Source: Trichostrongylus colubriformis | Lineage: Eukaryota; Nematoda; Chromadorea; Rhabditida; Trichostrongylidae | Assembly: GCA_963978905.1 (NCBI GenBank) | Contig: OZ022261.1 | Location: 36,192,102 to 36,256,101 of the forward strand | DNA: 64,000 nucleotides | Reading direction: 5' to 3' | Part shown: in pieces, positions 12,701 through 21,790 of the stretch | Position numbering within the stretch: the stretch's first letter is position 1 | Layout of the letters: the number at the start of each line of letters is the position of its first letter | Program-made: the position numbers and the translations under genes | The notes under the pieces: generated by a model | Told to the model about the DNA's origin: nothing | Databases searched by the model: none | Seen by the model: the letters and a program-made list of their open reading frames with translations, nothing else

Positions 12701-12922
12701 AGTATTCGCGATGTAAAAGGTCAAAAGCGGAGCAGAATGCGTGAGGAAGACTCGATCCAACCACTTCATTTAGAAACTAGCAACCCGATTAACTCGGTGT
12801 GGGAAGGGTAATGACTCAACCACTCAACCATATTATGAGATTCGAATTCCTTTTTTCAGCTCTTCGCAATGATCTTCTCATGCGTATTGATGAGCGCCGT
12901 CAAGGACAAGAGAAACAGTTGA
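3720..12922 (+). CDS. Tetraspanin, 8 exons, 233 residues
   Basis: Tetraspanins are four-pass membrane proteins that organise lateral protein complexes (microdomains) in the plasma membrane and endosomes. Exons are 3720-3785, 3940-4053, 4109-4216, 7706-7780, 9079-9177, 11844-11933, 12093-12179 and 12860-12922. Every junction is GT...AG and phase 0. The spliced protein has TM1 (about 12-35), a small loop, TM2 (about 63-84) ending in GFLGCCGSACE, TM3 (about 97-117) with the FLAEI signature, a large extracellular loop (about 118-197) and TM4 (about 198-223), then a short tail KDKRNS. The large loop carries CCG (157-159), C163, PGSC (173-176), C178 and C187, six cysteines that can form three disulphides. 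Cysteines 5, 9, 83, 84, 88 and 221 near the membrane are likely palmitoylation sites. The 233-residue length is normal for the family. I could not assign a specific orthologue. Promoter and polyadenylation site are not identified; no AATAAA was seen just after the stop. Confidence 0.93.
3940..4053 (+). CDS. Tetraspanin exon 2 (residues 23-60)
   Basis: Acceptor TTTTAG (3934-3939), donor GTGAGT (4054). Encodes the second half of TM1 (ALGAAIVGLSVWLRFD) and the small extracellular loop. The preceding intron is 154 bp and the following one only 55 bp. Confidence 0.9.
4109..4216 (+). CDS. Tetraspanin exon 3 (residues 61-96)
   Basis: Acceptor TTTTAG, donor GTGAGT (4217). Encodes TM2 and the juxtamembrane motif GFLGCCGSACE, one of the most diagnostic tetraspanin signatures, followed by the short intracellular loop. 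The next intron (4217-7705, 3.5 kb) is filled with inverted repeats. Confidence 0.93.
4515..5207. repeat. Large imperfect inverted repeat in tetraspanin intron 3
   Basis: The left arm (core 4559-4598) and the reverse complement of the right arm (core 5123-5164) share TCGAGAYCAAAAAATGTRTG and a following TTCGATGGAGC. Looser homology extends outward to GGCACTC blocks at about 4525 and 5195, and inward through the 'CTCTACAGAATGG'-like and 'TTTTTAAGRYTC' words. Related but more diverged copies of the same words recur at about 4740-4860, 5260-5340 and 5590-5650. This suggests a family of short elements inserted repeatedly. No transposase is visible and no clear target-site duplication was found. 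Confidence 0.6.
6506..6591. repeat. Near-perfect hairpin, about 41-bp arms
   Basis: The left arm (TCACATTTGGGACGAG... to ...GGGTCACTT) is the reverse complement of the right arm (AAGTGACCC... to ...TCTCAAATGTGA), with only a few mismatches and a loop of about 2 bases. It lies in intron 3 of the tetraspanin. It could be a foldback MITE or a hairpin RNA precursor. The loop is very short for an ordinary microRNA, so a foldback element is more likely. Confidence 0.8.
6591..6663. repeat. Second inverted repeat abutting the hairpin
   Basis: AAATAAGCACT at 6591-6601 is the reverse complement of AGTGCTTATTT at 6653-6663. The overlapping pair CACTAGG (6599-6605) and CCTAGTG (6643-6649) offers an alternative fold. 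It directly adjoins the hairpin ending at 6591, so the two may be parts of one composite foldback element. Confidence 0.6.
7706..7780 (+). CDS. Tetraspanin exon 4 (residues 97-121)
   Basis: Acceptor TTTCAG (7700-7705), donor GTGAGT (7781). Encodes TM3, reading YFFFVLVLFLAEIVGIVLYF then VYKST. The conserved Glu (E108) after the LFLA stretch and the Y-V/F-Y exit into the large loop match the family. Confidence 0.92.
9079..9177 (+). CDS. Tetraspanin exon 5 (residues 122-154)
   Basis: Acceptor TTTCAG (9073-9078), donor GTGATT (9178). Encodes the helical first part of the large extracellular loop, ending ETLDNIQTQ immediately before the CCG exon. The 'D-x-I-Q' spacing before CCG is typical and fixes this exon in the model. 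The flanking introns are 1.3 kb and 2.7 kb. Confidence 0.88.
9665..9949 (-). other. Unrecognised 94-codon open frame in intron 5, opposite strand
   Basis: ATG-initiated open frame antisense within tetraspanin intron 5. Its composition is protein-like, with many charged residues (for example LRGGNRLWKMGLEKMWGLF), but no domain is recognised. No splice sites or neighbouring exons link to it. It may be a remnant of an inserted element or a chance frame. Confidence 0.15.
11009..11056. repeat. 19-bp tandem repeat, about 2.5 copies
   Basis: GCCACACACTCTCACTCTT is followed by the same word ending in C and then a partial copy. Just upstream, GTGAGAG (10981-10987) and CTCTCAC (10999-11005) form a small hairpin. 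Lies in tetraspanin intron 5. Confidence 0.75.
11290..11520. mobile_element. MITE, 231 bp, with 9-bp target-site duplication
   Basis: The left end starts GGGTTTGTACCCTAATGTCA. The reverse complement of the right end starts GGGTCTGTACCCTAATGTCA. The two terminal inverted repeats agree over 30 bp with one mismatch. The element is flanked exactly by the direct repeat ACTTGACAG (11281-11289 and 11521-11529). A 9-bp duplication with long terminal repeats and no coding capacity is typical of Mutator-like (MULE) derived MITEs; hAT elements usually give 8 bp. Inserted in tetraspanin intron 5. The peptide encoded by the terminal repeat appears in open frames on both strands, which is why those frames are not genes. 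Confidence 0.88.
11844..11933 (+). CDS. Tetraspanin exon 6 (residues 155-184)
   Basis: Acceptor TTTCAG (11838-11843), donor GTGAGA (11934). Encodes the disulphide core of the large loop: LNCCGAAGC, then YYPGSCQC. CCG and PxSC are the defining motifs of the family. The two extra cysteines (163, 178) give the loop an even number of six. Confidence 0.93.
12093..12179 (+). CDS. Tetraspanin exon 7 (residues 185-213)
   Basis: Acceptor TTCAG, donor GTGACT (12180). Contains the last loop cysteine (VGC, residue 187) and most of TM4 (YIYVIIVAAVILLVE), with a terminal Glu that is common near the end of TM4 in the family. Confidence 0.9.
12475..12604. mobile_element. Short GC-rich MITE, copy A (about 130 bp)
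   Basis: The left end AGGCCGCGTTCATTAGTTGC pairs with the right end, whose reverse complement reads AGGCTGCGTTCATACTTTGC. The same terminal sequence bounds a larger element at 13640-14001, so both belong to one family. No clear target-site duplication was seen. Lies in tetraspanin intron 7. Confidence 0.7.
12860..12922 (+). CDS. Tetraspanin exon 8 and stop (residues 214-233)
   Basis: Acceptor TTTTTTCAG ends at 12859. Encodes the end of TM4 (LFAMIFSCVLMSAV) and the basic tail KDKRNS, then TGA at 12920-12922. A membrane-proximal cysteine (221) and a short charged tail are typical. Confidence 0.9.
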   Translation, partial: LFAMIFSCVLMSAVKDKRNS

Positions 12923-13639
12923 GAAGAGCAGAAGAATCCAGTGCCCACCATTTTGTTCTTCAATTTTATTCAAAGGAGCTTATGCAAACCATTAAAACCA
13001 AGCAATGTATCATCCGGTACTTAGAAAGTGGGCGGGTTCCCATGTATCACAGATTAGCTATCTATCCAGTCATAGATAGACTTCACTGATGTTGCTGATT
13101 GATGCTGTGTTTTCGTTCAATGTGATACTTGTTTTTGTTTATCATTTACACTTTTGTACCGACGGCTTGTTTCCTAAACAACCTACTCCATCGAATGTGA
13201 TTTCTGTCATTATTATTTCAATTTGCATATTGTGTAAGACGCGTACAATCATGTATTCGGCGTCGATATTTTGAAATGGGTCCCTATGAACGCACTCTTT
13301 GAGAAATAATTCAAACCAGTGTTGCATGTATGACAAACTCGAGTAATATCTACTATATTATACTTTGAAGCTTTTTTGTGAATTCATGACCTCAACAATC
13401 GTCTCGGTGAACGTGGTGATATAGCATTAATATGTTGTCATGCAACATAATTGCTGTATCAAAGCTTTTTTCATATAAAATTTTTCAAAACATGTAAGTT
13501 TTTGGAGGATTCGGTTGTCACTTTCCCAGTTACAATTACTGTGATATATGGGATCGATACCGATAGTATATTGTTGTTGTTGAGACGGATTCGTGCAAGT
13601 GAGAAGTGCGGACAGCGGCAGTTGCGTCTAATCCCTGTA
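12923..13639. other. Tetraspanin 3' flank, no gene seen
   Basis: Contains the presumed 3' untranslated region of the tetraspanin. No canonical AATAAA was found close to the stop. No other coding signal recognised. Confidence 0.4.
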
Positions 13640-14001
13640 ACGCCGCGTTCATACTTTGCGCACCGACGCCGGCACCGTCGGGGACGACGGCAATTTGACG
13701 CCGGTACCGGCAGCGCAGCGGTCCGTCGCCGACCACGGCGGCACTCAGGTGACGCGCTCCGTTGTAAAATGCTCGACTCAGCCACACTACAATATGATGA
13801 GCGAGAGCCCACGAATTCATATTCGAATCTTGCCATAGTATGGCACTATGCCAAATTCGAAATCAAATTCAGCTCTCACCACTATTATCTATGGTATGGT
13901 GGGTCGAGCGTTTTGTAAAGAGAGCATGTCACAGAGGACAAATGATCTTGACGCCGTCGCTGCCGGTGCCAGCGTCGGTGCACAAAGTATGAACGCGGCC
14001 T
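13640..14001. mobile_element. GC-rich MITE-like element, copy B (about 360 bp)
   Basis: The left arm GCCGCGTTCATACTTTGCGC (from 13642) and the reverse complement of the right arm, AGGCCGCGTTCATACTTTGT (from 14001), match and continue into CACCGACGC and GGCACCG. The termini are the same as those of copy A at 12475-12604. The interior is rich in CG and further inverted words (GACGCCGG/CCGGCGTC-like), which generates spurious open frames on both strands. No clear target-site duplication. Confidence 0.7.
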
Positions 14002-14183
14002 AGCGTCGCATGTGCATTAAAGCTTGCTGTCGCACAGCGGAAAATTATGTCGCGCTTGTACTTGGGTTCGACACGTAACAGTGAACAGGAGTTCGTCTGG
14101 TATTGTTGACGTCTCATTGCTAGATTGCGCAAATTTCTGTTACGGTGGCGGTTGTGATGTATGGGTAGATATTTCCGTGATTG

Positions 14184-15194
14184 CTAGGTTGCAAGCTGCT
14201 TTATAACGTACGGAATGAGCGGTAGTCGGGCTCGTTGTCTGTTGTTGTAGATATCTGCCTCTACCCAGAGACAATGTTTGGCTTCCATGCTGCGTATTTG
14301 AATACCTCGTCTGTTTGGGGTGATACTGGTATATGTGGGATGCGATAGAAGGTGTAAGTTCTTAATGGCATTGCGCAAATGCAGCTGGTGTCACTGTATT
14401 GGAGTGCGCAAGCGGAGTAATCGGGGTATGAGGCACAAAAATTGAGCTCTGGAATTATATCAATAAGTGACAGAGTCTCAAATACCTCGTCGTGGTAGGA
14501 TCCTAGTCCCCTACATGTCACAATATGATCCAGTTGCTGGCATCCAGTCGCTGACAAATTCCCTTCATCCAGAACAACGAGATTTTTTACGCCTGAATGC
14601 TCTGAGTCGCTGTTTCCTTTGTTTTAACCACGGTGATATTACCATGTCGAAGTTGCAAGCAAAGACGCGTTTGTAAACGGTTGAAGCCTTTTATTATCGG
14701 AACCCATTGTGACAGATGTTGGGCTGTGTACTGCTGGGGGCAAAACGAAAATTCTACGGATTGCCTCATATAACCATCTTGGCAAGCAGAACATAATGCG
14801 TATAGCACCGATATTACAATGAACGCCGTTTCAGGAAAGTGTGGGGCTGCAGGTCTGATTGCTGACAACGAAGTGGTGCTTTCCGTCTTTCTTGTCGCTG
14901 AGATATTACGGTCAGCTCAATGTTGGAGTCACTTGGCTACGGTAATTACTGATTTTTGCATTTCTGTATCTCAAACCAAATCAGCAATCCTGTTAGTGAA
15001 AGAATATAAGAGAAAATCACTAACATCGAGAGTATAGACCTTTCTGGCCAACGACTGGAGCTGCAAATGAGGGCCTTAAAAAGTAAAATCGATGCATGTT
15101 TGCATAATGGAGGGACTTCGCATATACTCTGCGTTAACTTCGAGACCTCATTGTTACCAAGATCATAGGGAGATGGATTAAGCCGGTACTGCAC
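14184..15194 (-). pseudogene. Possible decayed coding tract, family not recognised
   Basis: On the minus strand four open stretches follow one another in shifting frames: 15194-14946, 14868-14587, an open frame without stop from 14623 to 14264 (120 codons), and 14378-14184. The translations look protein-like (for example ELNFCASYPDYSACALQYSD and MEAKHCLWVEADIY) but match no family I can name. The pattern would fit one gene or element broken by frameshifts. It lies downstream, in minus-strand order, of a decayed reverse-transcriptase fragment and might belong to the same element, but no integrase or RNase H motif is visible. Confidence 0.25.
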
Positions 15195-15296
15195 AGTTGC
15201 CTCATATTTTTGTGCTGTTTTTGTGTTTTTTGTTTTTATGTTTTATTTTTTAATGTTTTTTGCAGTTGTTTTCGGAACATGTGCGAAAGTACACGC

Positions 15297-15350
15297 GTTA
15301 GAATGCTCACCGCCGCGCGGGCGGCCCGAGTTCGATTCCCGGGCCATGCA
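15297..15350 (+). pseudogene. Truncated tRNA-Gly (GCC) pseudogene
   Basis: From GTTAGAATGCTC through GCGGGCGGCCCGAG and the B-box GTTCGATTC (15330-15338) to CCCGGGCCATGCA, this follows the 3' three-quarters of eukaryotic tRNA-Gly(GCC). Differences from the canonical gene, as I know it, are a one-base deletion in the anticodon loop and a few substitutions in the T and acceptor stems. The 5' end (acceptor strand and A box) is absent: the upstream bases do not match. It is therefore a 5'-truncated tRNA copy or the head of a tRNA-derived short element. Confidence 0.75.
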
Positions 15351-15439
15351 CGAATATGTGCTGCACCGTTTCTCAAATACGCGATTCAGTGGGACATGTT
15401 ATTCCCGTCACTCCTCACATCAGAAATCAAAGCTCTAGG

Positions 15440-15709
15440 TGCAGGACTAGGCACGCGTAAATTCATCCCTAAAGACGCGCGTAAATTCATTCTTATAGAA
15501 GCGAAAATTTCTTTTGCCTCTCTTTACTTTGCTTCAGCTACGTCTTCGGAGTTTGCTACCATAAGTATGCTGTCAACGTAGAGCTTTCTGATGAATCTTT
15601 CTTGAAGCTGTCCTTGACGAATGGCATTGACTGGGAAGAAACCACAGATACAGTGCAACCTGAAGAATGGGGAAGAATCATATTTTCTGAAAATTTCCCT
15701 CGACATCAC
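15440..15709 (-). pseudogene. Decayed BEL/Pao-type reverse transcriptase fragment
   Basis: On the minus strand the frame reads ...RKLYVDSILMVANSEDVAEA, a stop, then REAKEIFASIRMNLR. The order 'LYVD(D/N)xxL ... EA ... SK/AK-x-IF ... MNLR' is that of the catalytic palm region of BEL/Pao retrotransposon reverse transcriptases, where YVDD/YVDN holds the active-site aspartate. Here there is an in-frame stop right after the motif. Then comes a short duplication (GCGTAAATTCAT twice at about 15474-15490), and recognisable sequence ends. The 5' part of the element would lie to the right, where the satellite array now begins. It is clearly inactive. The assignment is from motif recall only. Confidence 0.6.
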
Positions 15710-18079
15710 GCTTTACTCTGGCACCGTCTACATGATTCCCAAGCCTACAGGCTGCATAATCAAACAGACTGCATGTGCGGTTGGGCGACTGCGAAGGTTT
15801 GATGGGTATGCAAATAGGAGCATGGCAAGTGAGTAAGAACCTCTGTGGTACTGCTAGAAAGCGCTATAGATGCTCTTTCTAATGCAATTTCTAGCTCTGC
15901 AATTCGTTTCGGAAGAATCGAGATATTTGATTTTGAAGTGTGATAACCCCGACCTTGTAGCAAACCCTGGGCCGGACTTGATCTAAAAAAATTCCTGTTT
16001 CACTGTGAGCAGGAAGTTTTCTGGTACTGCTAGAAAGCACTATCAATGCTCTTTCTAATGCAATTTCTAGCTCTGCAATTCGTTTCGGAAGAATCGAGAT
16101 ATTTGATTTTGAAATGTGATAACCCCGACCTTGTAGCAAACCCTGGGCCGAACTTGATCTAAAAAAATTCCTGTTTCACTGTGAGCAGGAAGTTTTCTGG
16201 TACTGCTAGAAAGCGCTATCAATGCTCTTTCTAATGCACTGCACAGCTCTGCAATTCGTTTCGGAAGAATCGAGATATTTGATTTTGAAGTGTGATAACC
16301 CCGACCTTGCAGCAAACACTGGGCCGAACTTGATCTAAAAAAATTCCTGTTTCACTGTGAGCAGGAAGTTTTGTGGTACTTTTAGAAAGCGCTATCAATG
16401 CTCTTTCTAATGCAATTTCTAGCTCTGCAATTCGTTTTGTAAGAATCGAGATATTTGATTTTGAAGTGTGATAACCCCGACCTTGTAGCAGACATTGGGC
16501 CGAACTTGATCTAAAAAAATTCCTGGTTCACTGTGAGCAGGAAGTTTTCTGGTACTGCTAGAAAGCACTATCGATACTCTTCCTAATGCAATTTCTAGCT
16601 CTGCAATTCGTTTTGGAGGAATCGAGATATTTGATTCTGAAGTGTGATAACCCCGAACTTGTAGCAAACCCTGCGCCGAACTTGATCTAAAAAAATTCCT
16701 GTTTCACTGTGAGCAGGAAGTTTTCTGGTACTGCTAGAAAGCGCTGTCAATGCTCTTTCTAATGCACTGCACAGCTCTGCAATTCGTTTCGGAAGAATCG
16801 AGATATTTGATTTTGAAGTGTGATAACCCCGACCTTGTAGCAAACACTGGGCCGAACTTGATCTAAAAAAATTCCTGTTTCACTGTGAGCAGGGAGTTTT
16901 GTGGTACTTTTAGAAAGCGCTATCAATGCTCTTTCTAATGCAATTTCTAGCTCTGCAATTCGTTTTGGAAGAATCGAGATATTTGATTTTGAAGTGTGAT
17001 AACCCCGACCTTGTAGCAAACCCTGGGCCGAACTTGATCTAAAAAAATTCCTGTTTCACTGTGAACAGGAAGTTTTCTGGTACTGCTAGAAAGCACTATC
17101 GATACTCTTCCTAATGCACTGCACAGCTCTGCAATTCGTTTCGGAAGAATCGAGATATTTGATTTTGAAGTGTGATAACCCCGACCTTGTAGCAAACACT
17201 GGGCCGAACTTGATCTAAAAAAATTCCTGTTTCACTGTGAGCAGGAAGTTTTGTGGTACTTTTAGAAAGCGCTATCAATGCTCTTTCTAATGCACTGCAC
17301 AGCTCTGCAATTCGTTTTGTAAGAATCGAGATATTTGATTTTGAAGTGTGATAACCCCGACCTTGTAGCAAACACTGGGCCGAACTTGATCTAAAAAAAT
17401 TCCTGTTTCACTGTGAGCAGGAAGTTTTGTGGTACTTTTAGAAAGCGCTATCAATGCTCTTTCTAATGCACTGCACAGCTCTGCAATTCGTTTTGTAAGA
17501 ATCGAGATATTTGATTTTGAAGTGTGATAACCCCGACCTTGTAGCAAACACTGGGCCGAACTTGATCTAAAAAAATTCCTGTTTCACTGTGAGCAGGGAG
17601 TTTTGTGGTACTTTTAGAAAGCGCTATCAATGCTCTTTCTAATGCAATTTCTAGCTCTGCAATTCCTTTTGGAAGAATCGAGATATTTGATTTTGAAGTG
17701 TGATAACCCCGACCTTGTAGCAAACCCTGGGCCGAACTTGATCTAAAAAAATTCCTGTTTCACTGTGAGCAGGAAGTTTTCTGGTACTGCTAGAAAGCGC
17801 TATCAATGCTCTTTCTAATGCACTGCACAGCTCTGCAATTCGTTTTGTAAGAATCGAGATATTTGATTTTGAAGTGTGATAACCCCGACCTTGTAGCAAA
17901 CCCTGGGCCGGACTTGATCTAAAAAAATTCCTGTTTCACTGTGAGCAGGAAGTTTTCTGGTACTGCTAGAAAGCGCTATCAATGCTCTTTCTAATGCACT
18001 GCACAGCTCTGCAATTCGTTTCGGAAGAATCGAGATATTTGATTTTGAAATGTGATAACCCCGACCTTGTAGCAAACCC

Positions 18080-21000
18080 TGGGCCGAACTTGATCTAAAA
18101 AAATTCCTGTTTCACTGTGAGCAGGAAGTTTTCTGGTACTGCTAGAAAGCGCTATCAATGCTCTTTCTAATGCACTGCACAGCTCTGCAATTCGTTTCGG
18201 AAGAATCGAGATATTTGATTTTGAAGTGTGATAACCCCGACCTTGTAGCAAACACTGGGCCGAACTTGATCTAAAAAAATTCCTGTTTCACTGTGAGCAG
18301 GAAGTTTTGTGGTACTTTTAGAAAGCGCTATCAATGCTCTTTCTAATGCACTGCACAGCTCTGCAATTCGTTTTGTAAGAATCGAGATATTTGATTTTGA
18401 AGTGTGATAACCCCGACCTTGTAGCAAACACTGGGCCGAACTTGATCTAAAAAAATTCCTGTTTCACTGTGAGCAGGAAGTTTTCTGGTACTGCTAGAAA
18501 GCACTATCAATGCTCTTTCTAACGCACTGCACAGCTCTGCAATTCGTTTTGTAAGAATCGAGATATTTGATTTTGAAGTGTGATAACCCCGACCTTGTAG
18601 CAAACCCTGGGCCGGACTTGATCTAAAAAAATTCCTGTTTCACTGTGAGCAGGAAGTTTTCTGGTACTGCTAGAAAGCACTATCAATGCTCTTTCTAATG
18701 CAATTTCTAGCTCTGCAATTCGTTTCGGAAGAATCGAGATATTTGATTTTGAAATGTGATAACCCCGACCTTGTAGCAAACCCTGGGCCGAACTTGATCT
18801 AAAAAAATTCCTGTTTCACTGTGAGCAGGAAGTTTTCTGGTACTGCTAGAAAGCGCTATCAATGCTCTTTCTAATGCACTGCACAGCTCTGCAATTCGTT
18901 TCGGAAGAATCGAGATATTTGATTTTGAAGTGTGATAACCCCGACCTTGCAGCAAACACTGGGCCGAACTTGATCTAAAAAAATTCCTGTTTCACTGTGA
19001 GCAGGAAGTTTTCTGGTACTGCTAGAAAGCGCTATCAATGCTCTTTCTAATGCACTGCACAGCTCTGCAATTCGTTTTGGAAGAATCGAGATATTTGATT
19101 TTGAAGTGTGATAACCCCGACCTTGTAGCAGACATTGGGCCGAACTTGATCTAAAAAAATTCCTGGTTCACTGTGAGCAGGAAGTTTTCTGGTACTGCTA
19201 GAAAGCACTATCGATACTCTTCCTAATGCAATTTCTAGCTCTGCAATTCGTTTTGGAGGAATCGAGATATTTGATTCTGAAGTGTGATAACCCCGACCTT
19301 GTAGCAAACCCTGGGCCGAACTTGATCTAAAAAAATTCCTGTTTCACTGTGAGCAGGAAGTTTTCTGGTACTGCTAGAAAGCGCTATCAATGCTCTTTCT
19401 AATGCACTGCACAGCTCTGCAATTCGTTTTGTAAGAATCGAGATATTTGATTTTGAAGTGTGATAACCCCGACCTTGTAGCAAACCCTGGGCCGGACTTG
19501 ATCTAAAAAAATTCCTGTTTCACTGTGAGCAGGAAGTTTTCTGGTACTGCTAGAAAGCACTATCAATGCTCTTTCTAATGCAATTTCTAGCTCTGCAATT
19601 CGTTTCGGAAGAATCGAGATATTTGATTTTGAAATGTGATAACCCCGACCTTGTAGCAAACCCTGGGCCGAACTTGATCTAAAAAAATTCCTGTTTCACT
19701 GTGAGCAGGAAGTTTTCTGGTACTGCTAGAAAGCGCTATCAATGCTCTTTCTAATGCACTGCACAGCTCTGCAATTCGTTTCGGAAGAATCGAGATATTT
19801 GATTTTGAAGTGTGATAACCCCGACCTTGCAGCAAACACTGGGCCGAACTTGATCTAAAAAAATTCCTGTTTCACTGTGAGCAGGAAGTTTTGTGGTACT
19901 TTTAGAAAGCGCTATCAATGCTCTTTCTAATGCAATTTCTAGCTCTGCAATTCGTTTTGTAAGAATCGAGATATTTGATTTTGAAGTGTGATAACCCCGA
20001 CCTTGTAGCAGACATTGGGCCGAACTTGATCTAAAAAAATTCCTGGTTCACTGTGAGCAGGAAGTTTTCTGGTACTGCTAGAAAGCACTATCGATACTCT
20101 TCCTAATGCACTGCACAGCTCTGCAATTCGTTTCGGAAGAATCGAGATATTTGATTTTGAAGTGTGATAACCCCGACCTTGTAGCAAACACTGGGCCGAA
20201 CTTGATCTAAAAAAATTCCTGTTTCACTGTGAGCAGGAAGTTTTGTGGTACTTTTAGAAAGCGCTATCAATGCTCTTTCTAATGCAATTTCTAGCTCTGC
20301 AATTCGTTTTGTAAGAATCGAGATATTTGATTTTGAAGTGTGATAACCCCGACCTTGTAGCAAACACTGGGCCGGACTTGATCTAAAAAAATTCCTGTTT
20401 CACTGTGAGCAGGAAGTTTTCTGGTACTGCTAGAAAGCACTATCAATGCTCTTTCTAATGCAATTTCTAGCTCTGCAATTCGTTTTGGAGGAATCGAGAT
20501 ATTTGATTCTGAAGTGTGATAACCCCGAACTTGTAGCAAACCCTGCGCCGAACTTGATCTAAAAAAATTCCTGTTTCACTGTGAGCAGGAAGTTTTCTGG
20601 TACTGCTAGAAAGCGCTGTCAATGCTCTTTCTAATGCACTGCGCAGCTCTGCAATTCGTTTCGGAAGAATCGAGATATTTGATTTTGAAGTGTGATAACC
20701 CCGACCTTGTAGCAAACACTGGGCCGAACTTGATCTAAAAAAATTCCTGTTTCACTGTGAGCAGGGAGTTTTGTGGTACTCTTAGAAAGCGCTATCAATG
20801 CTCTTTCTAATGCAATTTCTAGCTCTGCAATTCGTTTTGGAAGAATCGAGATATTTGATTTTGAAGTGTGATAACCCCGACCTTGTAGCAAACCCTGGGC
20901 CGAACTTGATCTAAAAAAATTCCTGTTTCACTGTGAACAGGAAGTTTTCTGGTACTGCTAGAAAGCACTATCGATACTCTTCCTAATGCACTGCACAGCT

Positions 21001-21790
21001 CTGCAATTCGTTTCGGAAGAATCGAGATATTTGATTTTGAAGTGTGATAACCCCGACCTTGCAGCAAACACTGGGCCGAACTTGATCTAAAAAAATTCCT
21101 GTTTCACTGTGAGCAGGAAGTTTTCTGGTACTGCTAGAAAGCACTATCAATGCTCTTTCTAATGCAATTTCTAGCTCTGCAATTCGTTTTGGAGGAATCG
21201 AGATATTTGATTCTGAAGTGTGATAACCCCGAACTTGTAGCAAACCCTGCGCCGAACTTGATCTAAAAAAATTCCTGTTTCACTGTGAGCAGGAAGTTTT
21301 CTGGTACTGCTAGAAAGCGCTGTCAATGCTCTTTCTAATGCACTGCGCAGCTCTGCAATTCGTTTCGGAAGAATCGAGATATTTGATTTTGAAGTGTGAT
21401 AACCCCGACCTTGTAGCAAACACTGGGCCGAACTTGATCTAAAAAAATTCCTGTTTCACTGTGAGCAGGGAGTTTTGTGGTACTTTTAGAAAGCGCTATC
21501 AATGCTCTTTCTAATGCAATTTCTAGCTCTGCAATTCGTTTTGGAAGAATCGAGATATTTAATTTTGAAGTGTGATAACCCCGACCTTGTAGCAAACCCT
21601 GGGCCGAACTTGATCTAAAAAAATTCCTGTTTCACTGTGAACAGGAAGTTTTCTGGTACTGCTAGAAAGCACTATCGATACTCTTCCTAATGCACTGCAC
21701 AGCTCTGCAATTCGTTTCGGAAGAATCGAGATATTTGATTTTGAAGTGTGATAACCCCGACCTTGTAGCAAACACTGGGCCGAACTTGAT
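18080..21790. repeat. Higher-order block of about 21 units (partner at 38148-41862)
   Basis: The order of unit variants from about 18080 to 21790 is repeated at an offset of 20068 bp (114 units plus the two +2 insertions in between). This was read from the succession of variant types, with direct base comparison near the left edge. The runs diverge just outside these limits. It is a segmental duplication inside the satellite. Confidence 0.75.

Noticed and set aside
13451..13918. Open frames of 155 and 121 codons on opposite strands
   Set aside because: They run through the GC-rich inverted-repeat element 13640-14001, whose symmetric sequence opens frames on both strands.
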